Below are positions 15,980 through 23,072 of a DNA stretch of 39,545 nt, piece after piece. This DNA is from a virus, in IMG/VR virus record IMGVR_UViG_3300042383_000031, positions 1 through 39,545 of that record; one strand, given 5' to 3'. Within the stretch, counting starts at the first letter, position 1; every line of letters starts with the position of its first letter. Both the position numbers and the translations under genes were made by a program. The notes under the pieces are model-generated. The model searched no databases. It saw only the letters and a program-made list of their open reading frames with translations, and had not been told where the DNA came from.

Positions 15980-16373
15980 AGTTATAGTATCAATCGCACT
16001 TGCTTTTGTGCTCGGCTTTGCTTCTGCGTTCCCTATAAAAGACGCAACCAATAAGTATCTAAAAGAAAATCAAGAGAAGAAGTGGACAGTAGAGGACAGT
16101 AAGTCCTACGCACTAGACCAACTACTTGATTGGCATTACAAAGAATACAAGTGCCTTGTAAAATTGTGGACTAAGGAAAGTAATTGGAGACCCGAAGCAT
16201 ACAATAAGATTAAAGTAATGGGTAAGAATGCTGGCGGTATTCCACAATTACTAGGCTTAGACCCTAACTTACCAGCAACAATTCAGATTGACAGAGGGCT
16301 TAAGTATATCTACCACAGATATGACACCCCTTGTAATGCTTGGAAGTTCTTTGAGAAGAAAGGTTATCACTAA
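15963..16373 (+). CDS. Secreted SLT/lysozyme-like transglycosylase
   Basis: 136 aa. A basic start and hydrophobic helix (residues 6-22, RVIVSIALAFVLGFASAF) give a signal peptide or membrane anchor. The rest matches the actinobacterial transglycosylase-SLT fold: LWTKESNWRPEAYN (68-81) with probable catalytic Glu72, GGIPQLLGL (91-99), and QIDRGLKYIYHRYDTPCNAW (108-127). Cys64 and Cys124 could form a disulfide. Such enzymes cleave the peptidoglycan glycan backbone. The usual GxxQ segment reads GGIPQ here. It lies in the early operon, far from the lysis genes, so a role other than final lysis is likely. Confidence 0.78.
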   Translation: MRNKYRVIVSIALAFVLGFASAFPIKDATNKYLKENQEKKWTVEDSKSYALDQLLDWHYKEYKCLVKLWTKESNWRPEAYNKIKVMGKNAGGIPQLLGLDPNLPATIQIDRGLKYIYHRYDTPCNAWKFFEKKGYH

Positions 16374-16612
16374 TGAAACCAAAGAGATACAAGAGTATCT
16401 ATGATATGAAACCAAAGGATTACAATAATGCTATGGACATACGAGGTAATCCAACTTCGGTATGCCCCTGCGGTTGTAATGTATGGTCGCTAAAGGTTAA
16501 GTTCGATAGCGATAGCGGAGATATAGAGATGTATTTCCTAGATATGGAGTGTGCTATGTGTGGCACAAGAGCAACAGCGCCGACACCAATCGACGCAGAG
16601 AGGATAGACTAA
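16373..16612 (+). CDS. Zinc-ribbon protein, 79 aa
   Basis: Its ATG shares one base with the previous stop (TAATG). It has two cysteine groups (CPCGC at 32-36 and CAMC at 60-63) around a beta-rich core, a classic zinc ribbon. The N-terminus is basic (MKPKRYKSIYDMKPKDYN). A nucleic-acid or protein-binding adaptor is plausible; no further identity can be given. Confidence 0.75.
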   Translation: MKPKRYKSIYDMKPKDYNNAMDIRGNPTSVCPCGCNVWSLKVKFDSDSGDIEMYFLDMECAMCGTRATAPTPIDAERID

Positions 16613-16767
16613 TGATAAACGCAGAAGCAAGAGTATGGGTAGATGAAATGGCTACCTTCTTATGCGCTGACGCTTGGTCAGAAGATAGAGTAAGAGAACT
16701 TCTAATTAACATATGGCTCGACGGATATAATACTAAGCAGAAAGAAATTATAGATGCCGACATATGA
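16612..16767 (+). CDS. Unknown early protein, 51 aa
   Basis: Starts at the ATG within TAATG after the zinc-ribbon gene. A short helical protein (INAEARVWVDEMATFLCADA, ELLINIWLDGYNTKQKE) that overlaps the next gene by 14 bases. Its WLDGYN segment resembles the WYSGYEFGM segment of the 69-aa protein at 12386, perhaps a shared small fold. Confidence 0.65.
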   Translation: MINAEARVWVDEMATFLCADAWSEDRVRELLINIWLDGYNTKQKEIIDADI

Positions 16768-16930
16768 GTATAGGTGTCTCGATGACAAGACACAATTAGT
16801 ATTATCTCGTAATGTAGATGACAGAGATAATGTAGTTGACTGCCCACAATGCGGTAGGGAAATGCGTAGAGAATACAACGCAGTCCCAATCAAGTTTAAT
16901 GGGACAGGCTTCTACTCGACAGGAGGATAA
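16754..16930 (+). CDS. FmdB-type zinc-ribbon protein, 58 aa
   Basis: The start MPTYEYRC and the end IKFNGTGFYSTGG match both ends of FmdB-type zinc ribbons, with Cys8 and the CPQC knuckle (30-33) binding zinc. FmdB-like proteins are small putative regulators common in Actinobacteria and their phages. It overlaps the previous gene and is followed directly by GTG of the next gene, with AGGAGG at its own 3' end serving as that gene's ribosome site. Confidence 0.75.
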   Translation: MPTYEYRCLDDKTQLVLSRNVDDRDNVVDCPQCGREMRREYNAVPIKFNGTGFYSTGG

Positions 16931-17029
16931 GTGGACACAGCAATTAAGATATTAGAAGAGGCAAACAAAATGCTCGCTGATATGTTTGGGATAGATGAAG
17001 AGGATGACAATGGTGCTGAAGTATCATAG
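16931..17029 (+). CDS. Acidic micro-protein, 32 aa
   Basis: The GTG follows AGGAGGATAA, one of the best ribosome sites in this operon. A single amphipathic helix (MDTAIKILEEANKMLADMFG) and an acidic tail (IDEEDDNGAEVS). It overlaps the next gene by 20 bases. The function is unknown, and the evidence for translation is the ribosome site and the tight packing. Confidence 0.55.
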   Translation: MDTAIKILEEANKMLADMFGIDEEDDNGAEVS

Positions 17030-17216
17030 CGATAGACACGACAAGGTTGTGGATACATTGATGGGCTTTGGCTTCAAGAAGTTAGAGTCATATCATTTAG
17101 CGCAGGAAATAATTGCTAGGTTGGACAGGTATGCTTCTGCTATGGACGCAGGACAACGGCAGTATAAAGAACTAATAGCAGTAAAGACTAAGAGTAAACC
17201 ATATTGGAAAGGATAG
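17010..17216 (+). CDS. Unknown early protein, 68 aa
   Basis: I choose ATG 17010 (GAAGAGG six bases upstream). In-frame starts at 16995 and 17004 are less well placed. A basic helical protein (KYHSDRHDKVVDTLMGFGFK, HLAQEIIARLDRYASAM) ending in KSKPYWKG. No motif recognised. Confidence 0.6.
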   Translation: MVLKYHSDRHDKVVDTLMGFGFKKLESYHLAQEIIARLDRYASAMDAGQRQYKELIAVKTKSKPYWKG

Positions 17217-17217
17217 C

Positions 17218-17394
17218 ATGACAACATTTGAAACAATTAAATTCGAACTACAATTAGATGTCGATGTAGATTTTTCTAATGAAGATTTATATGGACTGCT
17301 TGATGGTAACTTCGATAACTTATTCAGCGATAGCGAAGGTAGTGTGACTATGTATAAGTATACATTGCCTGAAAGAAGTAAGCAACATGGCTGA
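17218..17394 (+). CDS. Acidic protein, 58 aa
   Basis: ATG with GAAAGGATAGC upstream. Asp/Glu-rich (FELQLDVDVDFSNEDLYGLL, FDNLFSDSEGSVTMYKYTLP), with a probable beta-alpha-beta layout of a small binding fold. It overlaps the next gene by eight bases. Function unknown. Confidence 0.65.
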   Translation: MTTFETIKFELQLDVDVDFSNEDLYGLLDGNFDNLFSDSEGSVTMYKYTLPERSKQHG

Positions 17395-17530
17395 GCCTAG
17401 ATTAGAGGATGATGTAGCATACTATGGTAATGAAAGGTGCGATGAATGCGGTGAGCGACATGACCCTGATGAGTCACACGACTATGGTGATGACCCCGAT
17501 AGAATGTGGGATGAAATGCATGAACTCTAA
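17387..17530 (+). CDS. Acidic zinc-finger-like protein, 47 aa
   Basis: ATG with GAAAGAAG upstream. A CDEC knuckle (18-21) followed by His residues (GERHDPDESH) suggests a single zinc site; the rest is Asp/Glu-rich. It overlaps the following gene by 11 bases. No family assigned. Confidence 0.6.
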   Translation: MAEPRLEDDVAYYGNERCDECGERHDPDESHDYGDDPDRMWDEMHEL

Positions 17531-17660
17531 CAGACCTGAAGGTATTACAGATAAGGATGAAGAAGAAGAAATGCTAGCAAAGTTTTGGGCAGACTACGGC
17601 GAGAGCCTATGGGTTGACCCAATGGAACAGGAATGGATGTGGGATGAGAAGACTAACTGA
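17520..17660 (+). CDS. Acidic protein, 46 aa; last gene of the rightward operon
   Basis: I choose ATG 17520 because the preceding stretch of this frame lies inside the neighbouring gene. Acidic, Trp-rich sequence (LAKFWADYGESLWVDPMEQE). It converges with the sigma-factor gene and overlaps its 3' end by eight bases, so no terminator separates the two operons here. Confidence 0.6.
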   Translation: MNSNRPEGITDKDEEEEMLAKFWADYGESLWVDPMEQEWMWDEKTN

Positions 17661-18375
17661 CTTGCTTGTCTTCCTCGCCCCTATCATCATGCCACTCATG
17701 TTCGTTGGCGGCGTGGTTAGTTTCTTCTACTTCGTCTACTTCGGACTTCTCTTTATCGGGTGAGTCCTCTTCAAGATATGGTCTGAATCCACCTATCTTA
17801 TTTATTAATCTTTTAACTGCTCGCTTGTGTCTCATCCGAGCAGTATCCTCGCTAAACAATTCAAGGAAGTTCGCTATCTCCTTGAAGTCGAGAGACTCTG
17901 CGTGTCGCAAGAATAGTAATTTTCTATCCTCTTTACTTAACTTGTAATACGCAGAGTCAATCTCAAACATCATTACATTTAAGTTACCGCCTTCGGCTGG
18001 CGCTTGTGGACGATTAGTTCCACCTAGATTTAACTTGTGACTTACACCATACTCACCACGCAATACTCCTGGTAAGATAGCCTCAACAATTACTGGCTCA
18101 TAGTAATGTAAGTCAGCAACATCATAGCCAACTGACTTGGCTTTCCAACGCTGACAATAATCTAATGCTTGATTTCTAAGTGAACGATAGATTAAGTTCT
18201 TAGCATCCTTCTCACCTATCGCTTCCCATTCATCAAGTTTATTTGGATGCTCAACGAACCATTGATACAGTGATTGTTTAATGTCTTCCATCTCTACCAT
18301 AGTAAACTTCTTATGGTATTCAGAGGCGACAGCGACCACTACATAGTCCCACTTCTCAATGCGTTGCCAATCCAT
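17653..18375 (-). CDS. ECF-like RNA polymerase sigma factor
   Basis: 240 aa, last gene of the leftward early operon. Residues ~10-80 fit sigma region 2 (DIKQSLYQWFVEHP, NLIYRSLRNQALDYCQRW). Residues ~137-195 fit region 4 with a helix-turn-helix (LSKEDRKLLFLRHAESLDFK, EIANFLELFSEDTARMRHKR). A linker of ~55 residues joins them, and an acidic His/Glu-rich tail (200-240) follows. Region 2 is divergent, so promoter specificity is probably unusual. As the only sigma factor here, it is the natural candidate to direct RNA polymerase to late promoters in front of terL, though this is inference. Confidence 0.75.
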   Translation of the reverse strand: MDWQRIEKWDYVVVAVASEYHKKFTMVEMEDIKQSLYQWFVEHPNKLDEWEAIGEKDAKNLIYRSLRNQALDYCQRWKAKSVGYDVADLHYYEPVIVEAILPGVLRGEYGVSHKLNLGGTNRPQAPAEGGNLNVMMFEIDSAYYKLSKEDRKLLFLRHAESLDFKEIANFLELFSEDTARMRHKRAVKRLINKIGGFRPYLEEDSPDKEKSEVDEVEETNHAANEHEWHDDRGEEDKQVS

Positions 18376-18381
18376 ATTAAA

Positions 18382-19122
18382 TTATTTCCAAACCTTTCCA
18401 TCAAATACAAATGACCCGTCCATATTTACTGGAACGAGATGTGGTATAACTTTATTTCCATCTACATACAAGACACCAAAGCCCTTGTGCCATGTGAATA
18501 GCCCACCCTTTACATACTTAGCGAACTTAAAGTCCATTAAGCAGCCGACTTCCATACCCCATAAAGTCTTTGGATGACCACCGAAGTATGACTGTGTATA
18601 ATGTGTGAGACCCATGCGGTGCGTATGACCACAGACTACTGACATACCAGCACGCTTGGCTAATCCAAGAGCGGTAGCACCAGCAGTAGGCTGGACATTG
18701 CCCTCATCACCATGTAGCAACAACCAATTAGGTGCTAGTTCGTATGGTTTTTCATGATAGGTAATACCCAAGTCATCAAGTTTCAAAAAGTTCTTTAACT
18801 CTAATTCAGGTAGTCCTGCTAGTCCAGGTGCTCGCATCTTAATTGTATTAAACAATCTATCTGTATGATTGCTTCGTATCATATGTCTAATCTTTAACGA
18901 TTCAAGCACGCGATGAGTTTCATCTCTATCTTTGGCGATAGACTTTTCATGCTCCAAGTCAGTATTTTTCGCCCACTTTGAGATGGTCTGCATATCCATT
19001 TCATCTCCGACTGACACTACTTCATCAGGTTTGTAAGACTTAATGAAACGGGAAAGGACAGAGACTGCCTTCCTATCATGGTAAGGCACTTGCAAATCTG
19101 AGACGCAGACTATAACTTTCAT
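18382..19122 (-). CDS. Calcineurin-like metallophosphoesterase
   Basis: 246 aa. It has the full metal-site set of the family: SDLQVPYHD (8-16), GDEMD (39-43), RSNHTD (83-88, the GNHE-type motif), HGDEG (137-141) and GHTHR (165-169). Such enzymes hydrolyse phosphomono- or diesters with two metal ions. Phage members act on DNA ends, nucleotides or tRNA ends, and the substrate here cannot be read from the sequence. It starts one base after the Nmad1-like gene's stop and ends six bases before the sigma gene, within the replication operon. Confidence 0.88.
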   Translation of the reverse strand: MKVIVCVSDLQVPYHDRKAVSVLSRFIKSYKPDEVVSVGDEMDMQTISKWAKNTDLEHEKSIAKDRDETHRVLESLKIRHMIRSNHTDRLFNTIKMRAPGLAGLPELELKNFLKLDDLGITYHEKPYELAPNWLLLHGDEGNVQPTAGATALGLAKRAGMSVVCGHTHRMGLTHYTQSYFGGHPKTLWGMEVGCLMDFKFAKYVKGGLFTWHKGFGVLYVDGNKVIPHLVPVNMDGSFVFDGKVWK

Positions 19123-19488
19123 TTACTTATCCCATTTATCTCTCAGAACTAGCAGTCCAATGATTGCATAGTTAGCCATATCCTTGAAGGAATCTTCAAG
19201 TGATTCGTGCTCTGGATTTTTATTGTTATCAACTAAGTTATTTATCCGTGCTAGTTTGTCATGCATTCTAACACGAAGACCATTGATTGCACCGCCAGGT
19301 GCGTCAGCAATATTGCGTGGACCATAGTCCCTATGCTTTGATAGCAATAGTTTTTCTAGTTCTCTGAATGCTTTATCTACATCTCTTTCAAAAGCGGAAC
19401 TGATATCTTCACTTCTAGTTCCGATTGGTTTAGAGTTATGTCCGTTATCTTGAACCCTTGGTTTATTAAGTGTTGTATGATTTGCCAT
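19123..19488 (-). CDS. Nmad1/DUF1599-like protein
   Basis: 121 aa with a strong ribosome site (GGGGAG) before the ATG. The central part, LLLSKHRDYGPRNIADAPGG followed by GLRVRMHDKLARINNLV and ESLEDSFKDMANYAIIGLLV, is the pattern of the DUF1599/Nmad1 family. This is an all-alpha, MazG-like group linked to nucleotide handling or DNA-base modification and frequent in actinophages. Conserved Asp/Glu positions in the two helices would bind metal. The N-terminal ~35 residues are polar and variable. No recognisable base-modifying synthase lies beside it, so a nucleotide-pool role is as likely as DNA modification. Confidence 0.72.
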   Translation of the reverse strand: MANHTTLNKPRVQDNGHNSKPIGTRSEDISSAFERDVDKAFRELEKLLLSKHRDYGPRNIADAPGGAINGLRVRMHDKLARINNLVDNNKNPEHESLEDSFKDMANYAIIGLLVLRDKWDK

Positions 19489-19491
19489 TCG

Positions 19492-19833
19492 TCACTCCCC
19501 TCTTTCAAGTAGTTTTTTAAGTTCTTCATCTAAGTCCGTCATCTGTGTGTCAACTATCATATCTTCGATTATACCTGCCACTACATTAGGTTGTGTCTCT
19601 GCCGTAAACAATGTCATATAGGTGGACTCTGCTATTCCTTTAATGTTCTCAGGACTATCAGCGTATCTATATATACATCTAAGCAAAGAACCAATCATTA
19701 GTCTATACCCATTTGGTAACACCAATGCTGGGTCAAACTCTTCGTCATCTTCTAATAGATGGTCGGTTGCGTCGAAAGCATTTTCAAAGTGTTCCCCACA
19801 TTCAGGACATGGTGGAATCTTTTTCCTAGTCAT
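19492..19833 (-). CDS. Zinc-finger protein of unknown function, 113 aa
   Basis: CPECGEHF...DH near the N-terminus (residues 9-25) is a C2H2-type or ribbon zinc site (Cys9, Cys12, His15/His25). The rest is helical and acidic (NGYRLMIGSLLRCIYRYADS, DLDEELKKLLERGE). It overlaps the TOPRIM gene by eight bases, so it is probably coupled to primase. It could be a replication accessory protein; no family recognised. Confidence 0.7.
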   Translation of the reverse strand: MTRKKIPPCPECGEHFENAFDATDHLLEDDEEFDPALVLPNGYRLMIGSLLRCIYRYADSPENIKGIAESTYMTLFTAETQPNVVAGIIEDMIVDTQMTDLDEELKKLLERGE

Positions 19834-20449
19834 TTGCCCCCACCTTCTGAAGGAAGTATTGTGAACCTTCTTGTACGAACATAGAGTTCACATCTTGCCC
19901 ATCAGGTAGTTGTATAATAGTAATTGGTAACTCTCTTGCTAATGATGTAGCGAATTCTTTTCCTGGTTGGTCTCCATCAGCAAAGACAAACACTCTCTCA
20001 AAGTCAGCAAGCAATCTAGTATAATGCTTCTTCCAACTGTTAGCACCAGGCACACCAACACATGGTATACCCACTAGTGATGACATAGTAATTGTATCTA
20101 TCTCACCCTCACATATACCAATGTAATCTCCTGCTTTTTCTATATCTAAAACATTATACATCTTAGTATCTGAGCCAGTCATTCCCATGTACTTAGGTTC
20201 AACAGCAGGATTAAGAGAGCGAAAACGCAAATCGACAACGCCACTCTTGGTAATATACGGTATGGATAGTCGTCCTGTAAATGCTTCATGTCCAACCTCA
20301 GGCTCCGCGACCACGCCTAATCGTGCCAACCGTGCTGCTTCCATTGTTATACCGCGACTTTTTAGGTAGGCTTCTGCCTGATAAATGTTTGCCGCGTACT
20401 TCTGAGTTGCTTGTCCCAGCAATTCTTTCTGCGATTCCTTTTGCTTCAC
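19826..20449 (-). CDS. DnaG-type primase, TOPRIM catalytic part (split primase)
   Basis: 207 aa. The GTG start at 20449 has GAAAGGG nine bases upstream. The N-terminal AEAYLKSRGITMEAARLARL is the usual start of the primase core. ICEGEIDTITM (112-122, Glu114) and FVFADGDQPGKEFA (154-167, Asp158/Asp160) are the TOPRIM metal motifs. Thus it makes RNA primers but lacks the zinc-binding domain, which is encoded by the upstream gene in another frame. The two genes overlap by 152 bases (20298-20449). Either both frames are translated, or an ancestral primase was split by a frameshift. Confidence 0.82.
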   Translation of the reverse strand: MKQKESQKELLGQATQKYAANIYQAEAYLKSRGITMEAARLARLGVVAEPEVGHEAFTGRLSIPYITKSGVVDLRFRSLNPAVEPKYMGMTGSDTKMYNVLDIEKAGDYIGICEGEIDTITMSSLVGIPCVGVPGANSWKKHYTRLLADFERVFVFADGDQPGKEFATSLARELPITIIQLPDGQDVNSMFVQEGSQYFLQKVGAND

Positions 20450-20663
20450 GGATGTCTACCCTTTCTTGTTGCGCAACGATTTGTAACGAATTGCCCTGGA
20501 CTCCACAAGCAAAGCAGATGAAAATATTCTCATCAAGATTCGCACTCCCACTTTGGTGCGTGTCACCATGAAAAGGACACTTGAGATTGACCTGCCCATG
20601 ACCTTGACGTACACTCGCTCCATAGTGGATAAGTATTTCTCTAATGCTCGGTAAGTCATTCAC
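20298..20663 (-). CDS. DnaG-type primase, CHC2 zinc-binding part (split primase)
   Basis: 121 aa from GTG 20663, which follows GAGAGG and overlaps the nuclease stop; a TTG at 20675 is less likely. The first ~85 residues are the CHC2 zinc-binding domain of primases: LKCPFHGDTH, then IFICFACGVQGNSLQIV, giving C-x2-H...C-x2-C ligands. After residue ~85 the tail is basic and flexible (SEVRGKHLSGRSLPKKSRYN, ending RRGRGA), and it is encoded by the DNA that also encodes the start of the TOPRIM protein in the +1 frame. Together the two products would make a complete primase. Confidence 0.8.
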   Translation of the reverse strand: MNDLPSIREILIHYGASVRQGHGQVNLKCPFHGDTHQSGSANLDENIFICFACGVQGNSLQIVAQQERVDIREAKGIAERIAGTSNSEVRGKHLSGRSLPKKSRYNNGSSTVGTIRRGRGA

Positions 20664-21009
20664 AGTTCCTCTCAATCCATTGCTCCAAATTCTCTACTAC
20701 CCAGGCTTTATCTATACCAGCCATGCGTCTTTTAATTATAACATACCTAGGTGGGATTTCATCTAAGCCTCTAGCCTTGGCATAGTTCTCTGCTTCGACT
20801 GTGGCTTCTGCCCAGAACTTAGGTAAGTCAATCTTCTTTGTTGCTTTTAATTCAAAGATATAAGTTTGTCCAGCAACCATAGCAACTATGTCGCCTTCAT
20901 CTTTAGCACCTGCTTTAGTTAAGCGTTCAGCAAATACTTTCTTAGACCTTAACCATTTCATTACTGAAGTTTCAAAGGTCGCACCCTTGCGTTTACCATA
21001 ACTACTCAC
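20656..21009 (-). CDS. PD-(D/E)XK nuclease, Holliday-junction-resolvase-like
   Basis: 117 aa from GTG 21009, chosen because AAGGTGG lies six bases upstream. Motifs follow the Hjc-type resolvase and VRR-like pattern: SYGKRKGATFETSVMKWLRS (early Glu), KDEGDIVAMV (catalytic Asp), YIFELKATKK (ExK) and FWAEATVEAENYAKARG (the helix after the active site). A junction resolvase or DNA-debranching role in recombination or before packaging fits the neighbouring replication genes. The start overlaps the end of the 66-aa gene by eight bases. Confidence 0.78.
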   Translation of the reverse strand: MSSYGKRKGATFETSVMKWLRSKKVFAERLTKAGAKDEGDIVAMVAGQTYIFELKATKKIDLPKFWAEATVEAENYAKARGLDEIPPRYVIIKRRMAGIDKAWVVENLEQWIERNCE

Positions 21010-21202
21010 GCCATGCCACCTTAGGATACTTAGCAAAGTTAATGAAGAAGAATAAGAAGTCGAGTCTAGTAACCCAAGCAGTAACTGTTGCCACTCCTTC
21101 TTCCGCCCATTCTATAATAGGATATCTTTCAAACCCTATACCAAAACAATACCTAGTGTTTAACGAAACAGTTACTGTATATCTTCCGATATCTTTTTGC
21201 AT
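21002..21202 (-). CDS. Unknown protein, 66 aa
   Basis: It starts at the ATG of a TAATG junction after the helicase gene and ends inside the ribosome site/start of the nuclease gene, filling an otherwise empty gap. Beta-rich sequence (DIGRYTVTVSLNTRYCFGIG, GVATVTAWVTRLDFLFFF) with an aromatic C-terminus that may touch membrane. Unrecognised. Confidence 0.65.
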   Translation of the reverse strand: MQKDIGRYTVTVSLNTRYCFGIGFERYPIIEWAEEGVATVTAWVTRLDFLFFFINFAKYPKVAWRE

Positions 21203-21984
21203 TAGTGATTCTCTGGGATATCGTCAACGAACATATACTCAGGGTTAAAGGCAATCCATGTCATGAGGCCTCCTCCTGCGTCTGCTTTTCCGTATCTGTT
21301 TTTAACTGGCGCGACACCCATTGAGGTCCCAACAACTCCGAGAGTGCAGATGAGAGCAGGTAGTTGTGCAACCTTGCCCTGAATAGCACTTCGCGGTTGA
21401 CACGGAGAACCTGTAACTGCTTCACTAGTATGATGAAGCACAACAACAGCAGCATTAGTTGCACGAGCAAGATACTTTAACTCCTTCATAATGGCTCGCA
21501 TAGAAGCGAACTCTTCACCACCATCGGTGGCTACGTCCATTAAATTATCTACTACAATTAGAACTGGTGGGCAACCCCATAGTTCCTCAAATGCCTGCAC
21601 TTCTTCATCAATATCCTGAAGTGTTGGTGCAGATTCAAATGACCAAACAATATGATTACTCTTTGATAGAGTAGCCTTAGTCCAACCTACATCAGATGAT
21701 AACATTCCTTCTACATCTGACTGACTCTTACCCGAAATCATAGACGCTAATCGCATAGCCATCGTATGAGCGTTAGTATCTGCCGATATATACAACGTCG
21801 GCACTTTCATTTTAAGTGCTAATGCTAATGCTAAAGTTGATTTACCCACACCTGGCGCTGCTGCGAACATCGAAACTTCGGAACGACGGACAATGATTTT
21901 GTTGGAATCGAACGCCTTAAAGCAGGAAGGTAAAGGTTCCCCTCCGATACTGGCACGACCAACTGAGCGGACAAGTGTACGCAT
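21202..21984 (-). CDS. RecA-fold ATPase / DnaB- or RepA-like helicase
   Basis: 260 aa. Walker A is APGVGKST (43-50). Walker B is VLIVVDN (141-147), and a sensor-type motif VVVLHHTSE (180-188) resembles the DnaB/RadA/RepA group. LYISADTNAHTMAMRL (64-79) after the first strand is also typical. The short length means the N-terminal domain of DnaB is missing, so it is closer to RepA/AAA_25-type ATPases that act as replicative helicase or loader. It stands upstream of the primase genes, consistent with a helicase-primase pair. The ribosome site GAAAGGA is good. A structured leader of ~87 bases precedes it. Confidence 0.82.
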   Translation of the reverse strand: MRTLVRSVGRASIGGEPLPSCFKAFDSNKIIVRRSEVSMFAAAPGVGKSTLALALALKMKVPTLYISADTNAHTMAMRLASMISGKSQSDVEGMLSSDVGWTKATLSKSNHIVWSFESAPTLQDIDEEVQAFEELWGCPPVLIVVDNLMDVATDGGEEFASMRAIMKELKYLARATNAAVVVLHHTSEAVTGSPCQPRSAIQGKVAQLPALICTLGVVGTSMGVAPVKNRYGKADAGGGLMTWIAFNPEYMFVDDIPENH

Positions 21985-22007
21985 CCTGGTTCCTTTCTAT
22001 CTTGAAA

Positions 22008-22056
22008 GAAGAGTCGCAACCAAAATGCAACTGGTGTAATTCGGCTACGACTCTTC
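22008..22056 (-). other. Structured leader (9-bp inverted repeat) before the helicase gene
   Basis: GAAGAGTCG (22008-22016) and CGACTCTTC (22048-22056) form a perfect 9-bp stem around 31 bases. Read on the minus strand the first strand continues as GTCGTAGCCGA, an 11-mer also present in the tRNA-like element at 12161-12171. It may be an attenuator, RNA-binding site or operator. Confidence 0.55.
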
Positions 22057-22071
22057 CTCATTATTTAATTG

Positions 22072-22470
22072 TTAGTTTACTGGTTTGCATTGGTCAGGTG
22101 TGCCTTGTGGTGAAGGACACGCCCAGAATGCATAAGGCTTTCCGCTTGCTTTGCTAATTCCTTCTCGCCAAATACGAGCACCATGCTTACATACTGGTGA
22201 CGCTGTACCTGATGCTGGCAACACCTGGGTTGGAGGCGAGGAGGCTAAGGGCTTTGTGCCGATAGTGGAACTCGTGGTCGATAAAGGGGCTAGTGTGTAA
22301 GCACCTACTACCTTCTGTTGCACAGAGGAGATTTGTGTAGAGTAATCGCCAATGCCTTCTAACAGCACAGACAATTCATCTGCCGTGTTTGCACGGATGT
22401 TTATCATATCACCTGTTGGTGTCTTGTAGGAAACTTGTAGTTTCCAGTCTTCATTTGCCATGTTTCTCAT
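22072..22470 (-). CDS. Putative DNA-binding protein with C-terminal zinc ribbon, 132 aa
   Basis: Coupled to the nuclease gene by an ATGA overlap. Residues 1-50 form a small beta/alpha domain (DWKLQVSYKTPTGDMINIRA), then a Ser/Thr/Pro-rich linker (55-92). The C-terminus has a ribbon-like zinc site (CKHGARIW...SGKPYAFWACPS..DQC) resembling those of proteins acting with single-stranded DNA. Its position between nuclease and helicase suggests an SSB-like or recombination accessory role; this is inferred and no family is certain. Confidence 0.65.
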   Translation of the reverse strand: MRNMANEDWKLQVSYKTPTGDMINIRANTADELSVLLEGIGDYSTQISSVQQKVVGAYTLAPLSTTSSTIGTKPLASSPPTQVLPASGTASPVCKHGARIWREGISKASGKPYAFWACPSPQGTPDQCKPVN

Positions 22471-23072
22471 TTCTTAGAGGAGAACTGACAATACTCTGTC
22501 AGCCCACATCTATTGCAGTTGTTTGTATTTGGTATAAAAATTCCAGCCTTACGTGCTTTGTCAAATCCACTAACAAGATACTCTAACTTCTCATCTGTGT
22601 ATCCAGTTAAATCTATGAGTGGAGTAGTTCCTTCTTGTCTTGCCATCCAGTAGGCTCCGTACTTAACATCTACCCCTAGAACTTGTTTAAGTCCTAGGCG
22701 GTAGAAGCCAAGTTGTAGCGTGCTGAAAGGGGTTTGCTGTGAAGTCTTTAGGTCAACCACGACTAATTCACCATCAACTTCAAAGACTCTATCGATAACC
22801 ATCTTAACAGGTATATCGGCAAAGGTAGGTGTCAAACCCAATTCAACGGCAGGTGCGCCTTCTGGTGTGTGCCAGATTTTCCAGTTGTGATTAGCAATAC
22901 GCCAATCGATATATGATTGAACCCATTCAGGTCCAGTCTTTTGCCAAAAATCTACGTTCTCTTTATTAGGGAATGCTTTGGTAGCACGACCACCAACCCT
23001 AGCGAAGGTTAAATCTTTACCATCTGATTCCTTTGCCCATGCTTTATCCCAGTAGTTCTGTGCTAGTAACAT
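22467..23072 (-). CDS. RecB/Cas4-like PD-(D/E)XK nuclease, C-terminal half
   Basis: 201 aa from the ATG at 23072, which shares one base with the stop of the N-half gene (TAATG) and has GGAG eight bases upstream. It holds the catalytic core: MVIDRVFEV (91-99, Asp94), LVVVDLKTS (103-111, the D-x-K motif) and TLQLGFYRLGL (118-128, the QxxxY-type motif). The C-terminus has Cys186-x2-Cys189-x5-Cys195. In iron-sulfur nucleases such as AddB and Cas4 these three cysteines join one N-terminal Cys, which here lies in the separate upstream protein. The active site and cluster therefore seem to need both halves. Likely a DNA-end-processing exonuclease. Confidence 0.8.
   Translation of the reverse strand: MLLAQNYWDKAWAKESDGKDLTFARVGGRATKAFPNKENVDFWQKTGPEWVQSYIDWRIANHNWKIWHTPEGAPAVELGLTPTFADIPVKMVIDRVFEVDGELVVVDLKTSQQTPFSTLQLGFYRLGLKQVLGVDVKYGAYWMARQEGTTPLIDLTGYTDEKLEYLVSGFDKARKAGIFIPNTNNCNRCGLTEYCQFSSKK

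Noticed and set aside
16764-16799. 11-codon frame from an ATG overlapping the 51-aa stop
   Set aside because: The 58-aa FmdB-type frame starting at 16754 explains this DNA better.
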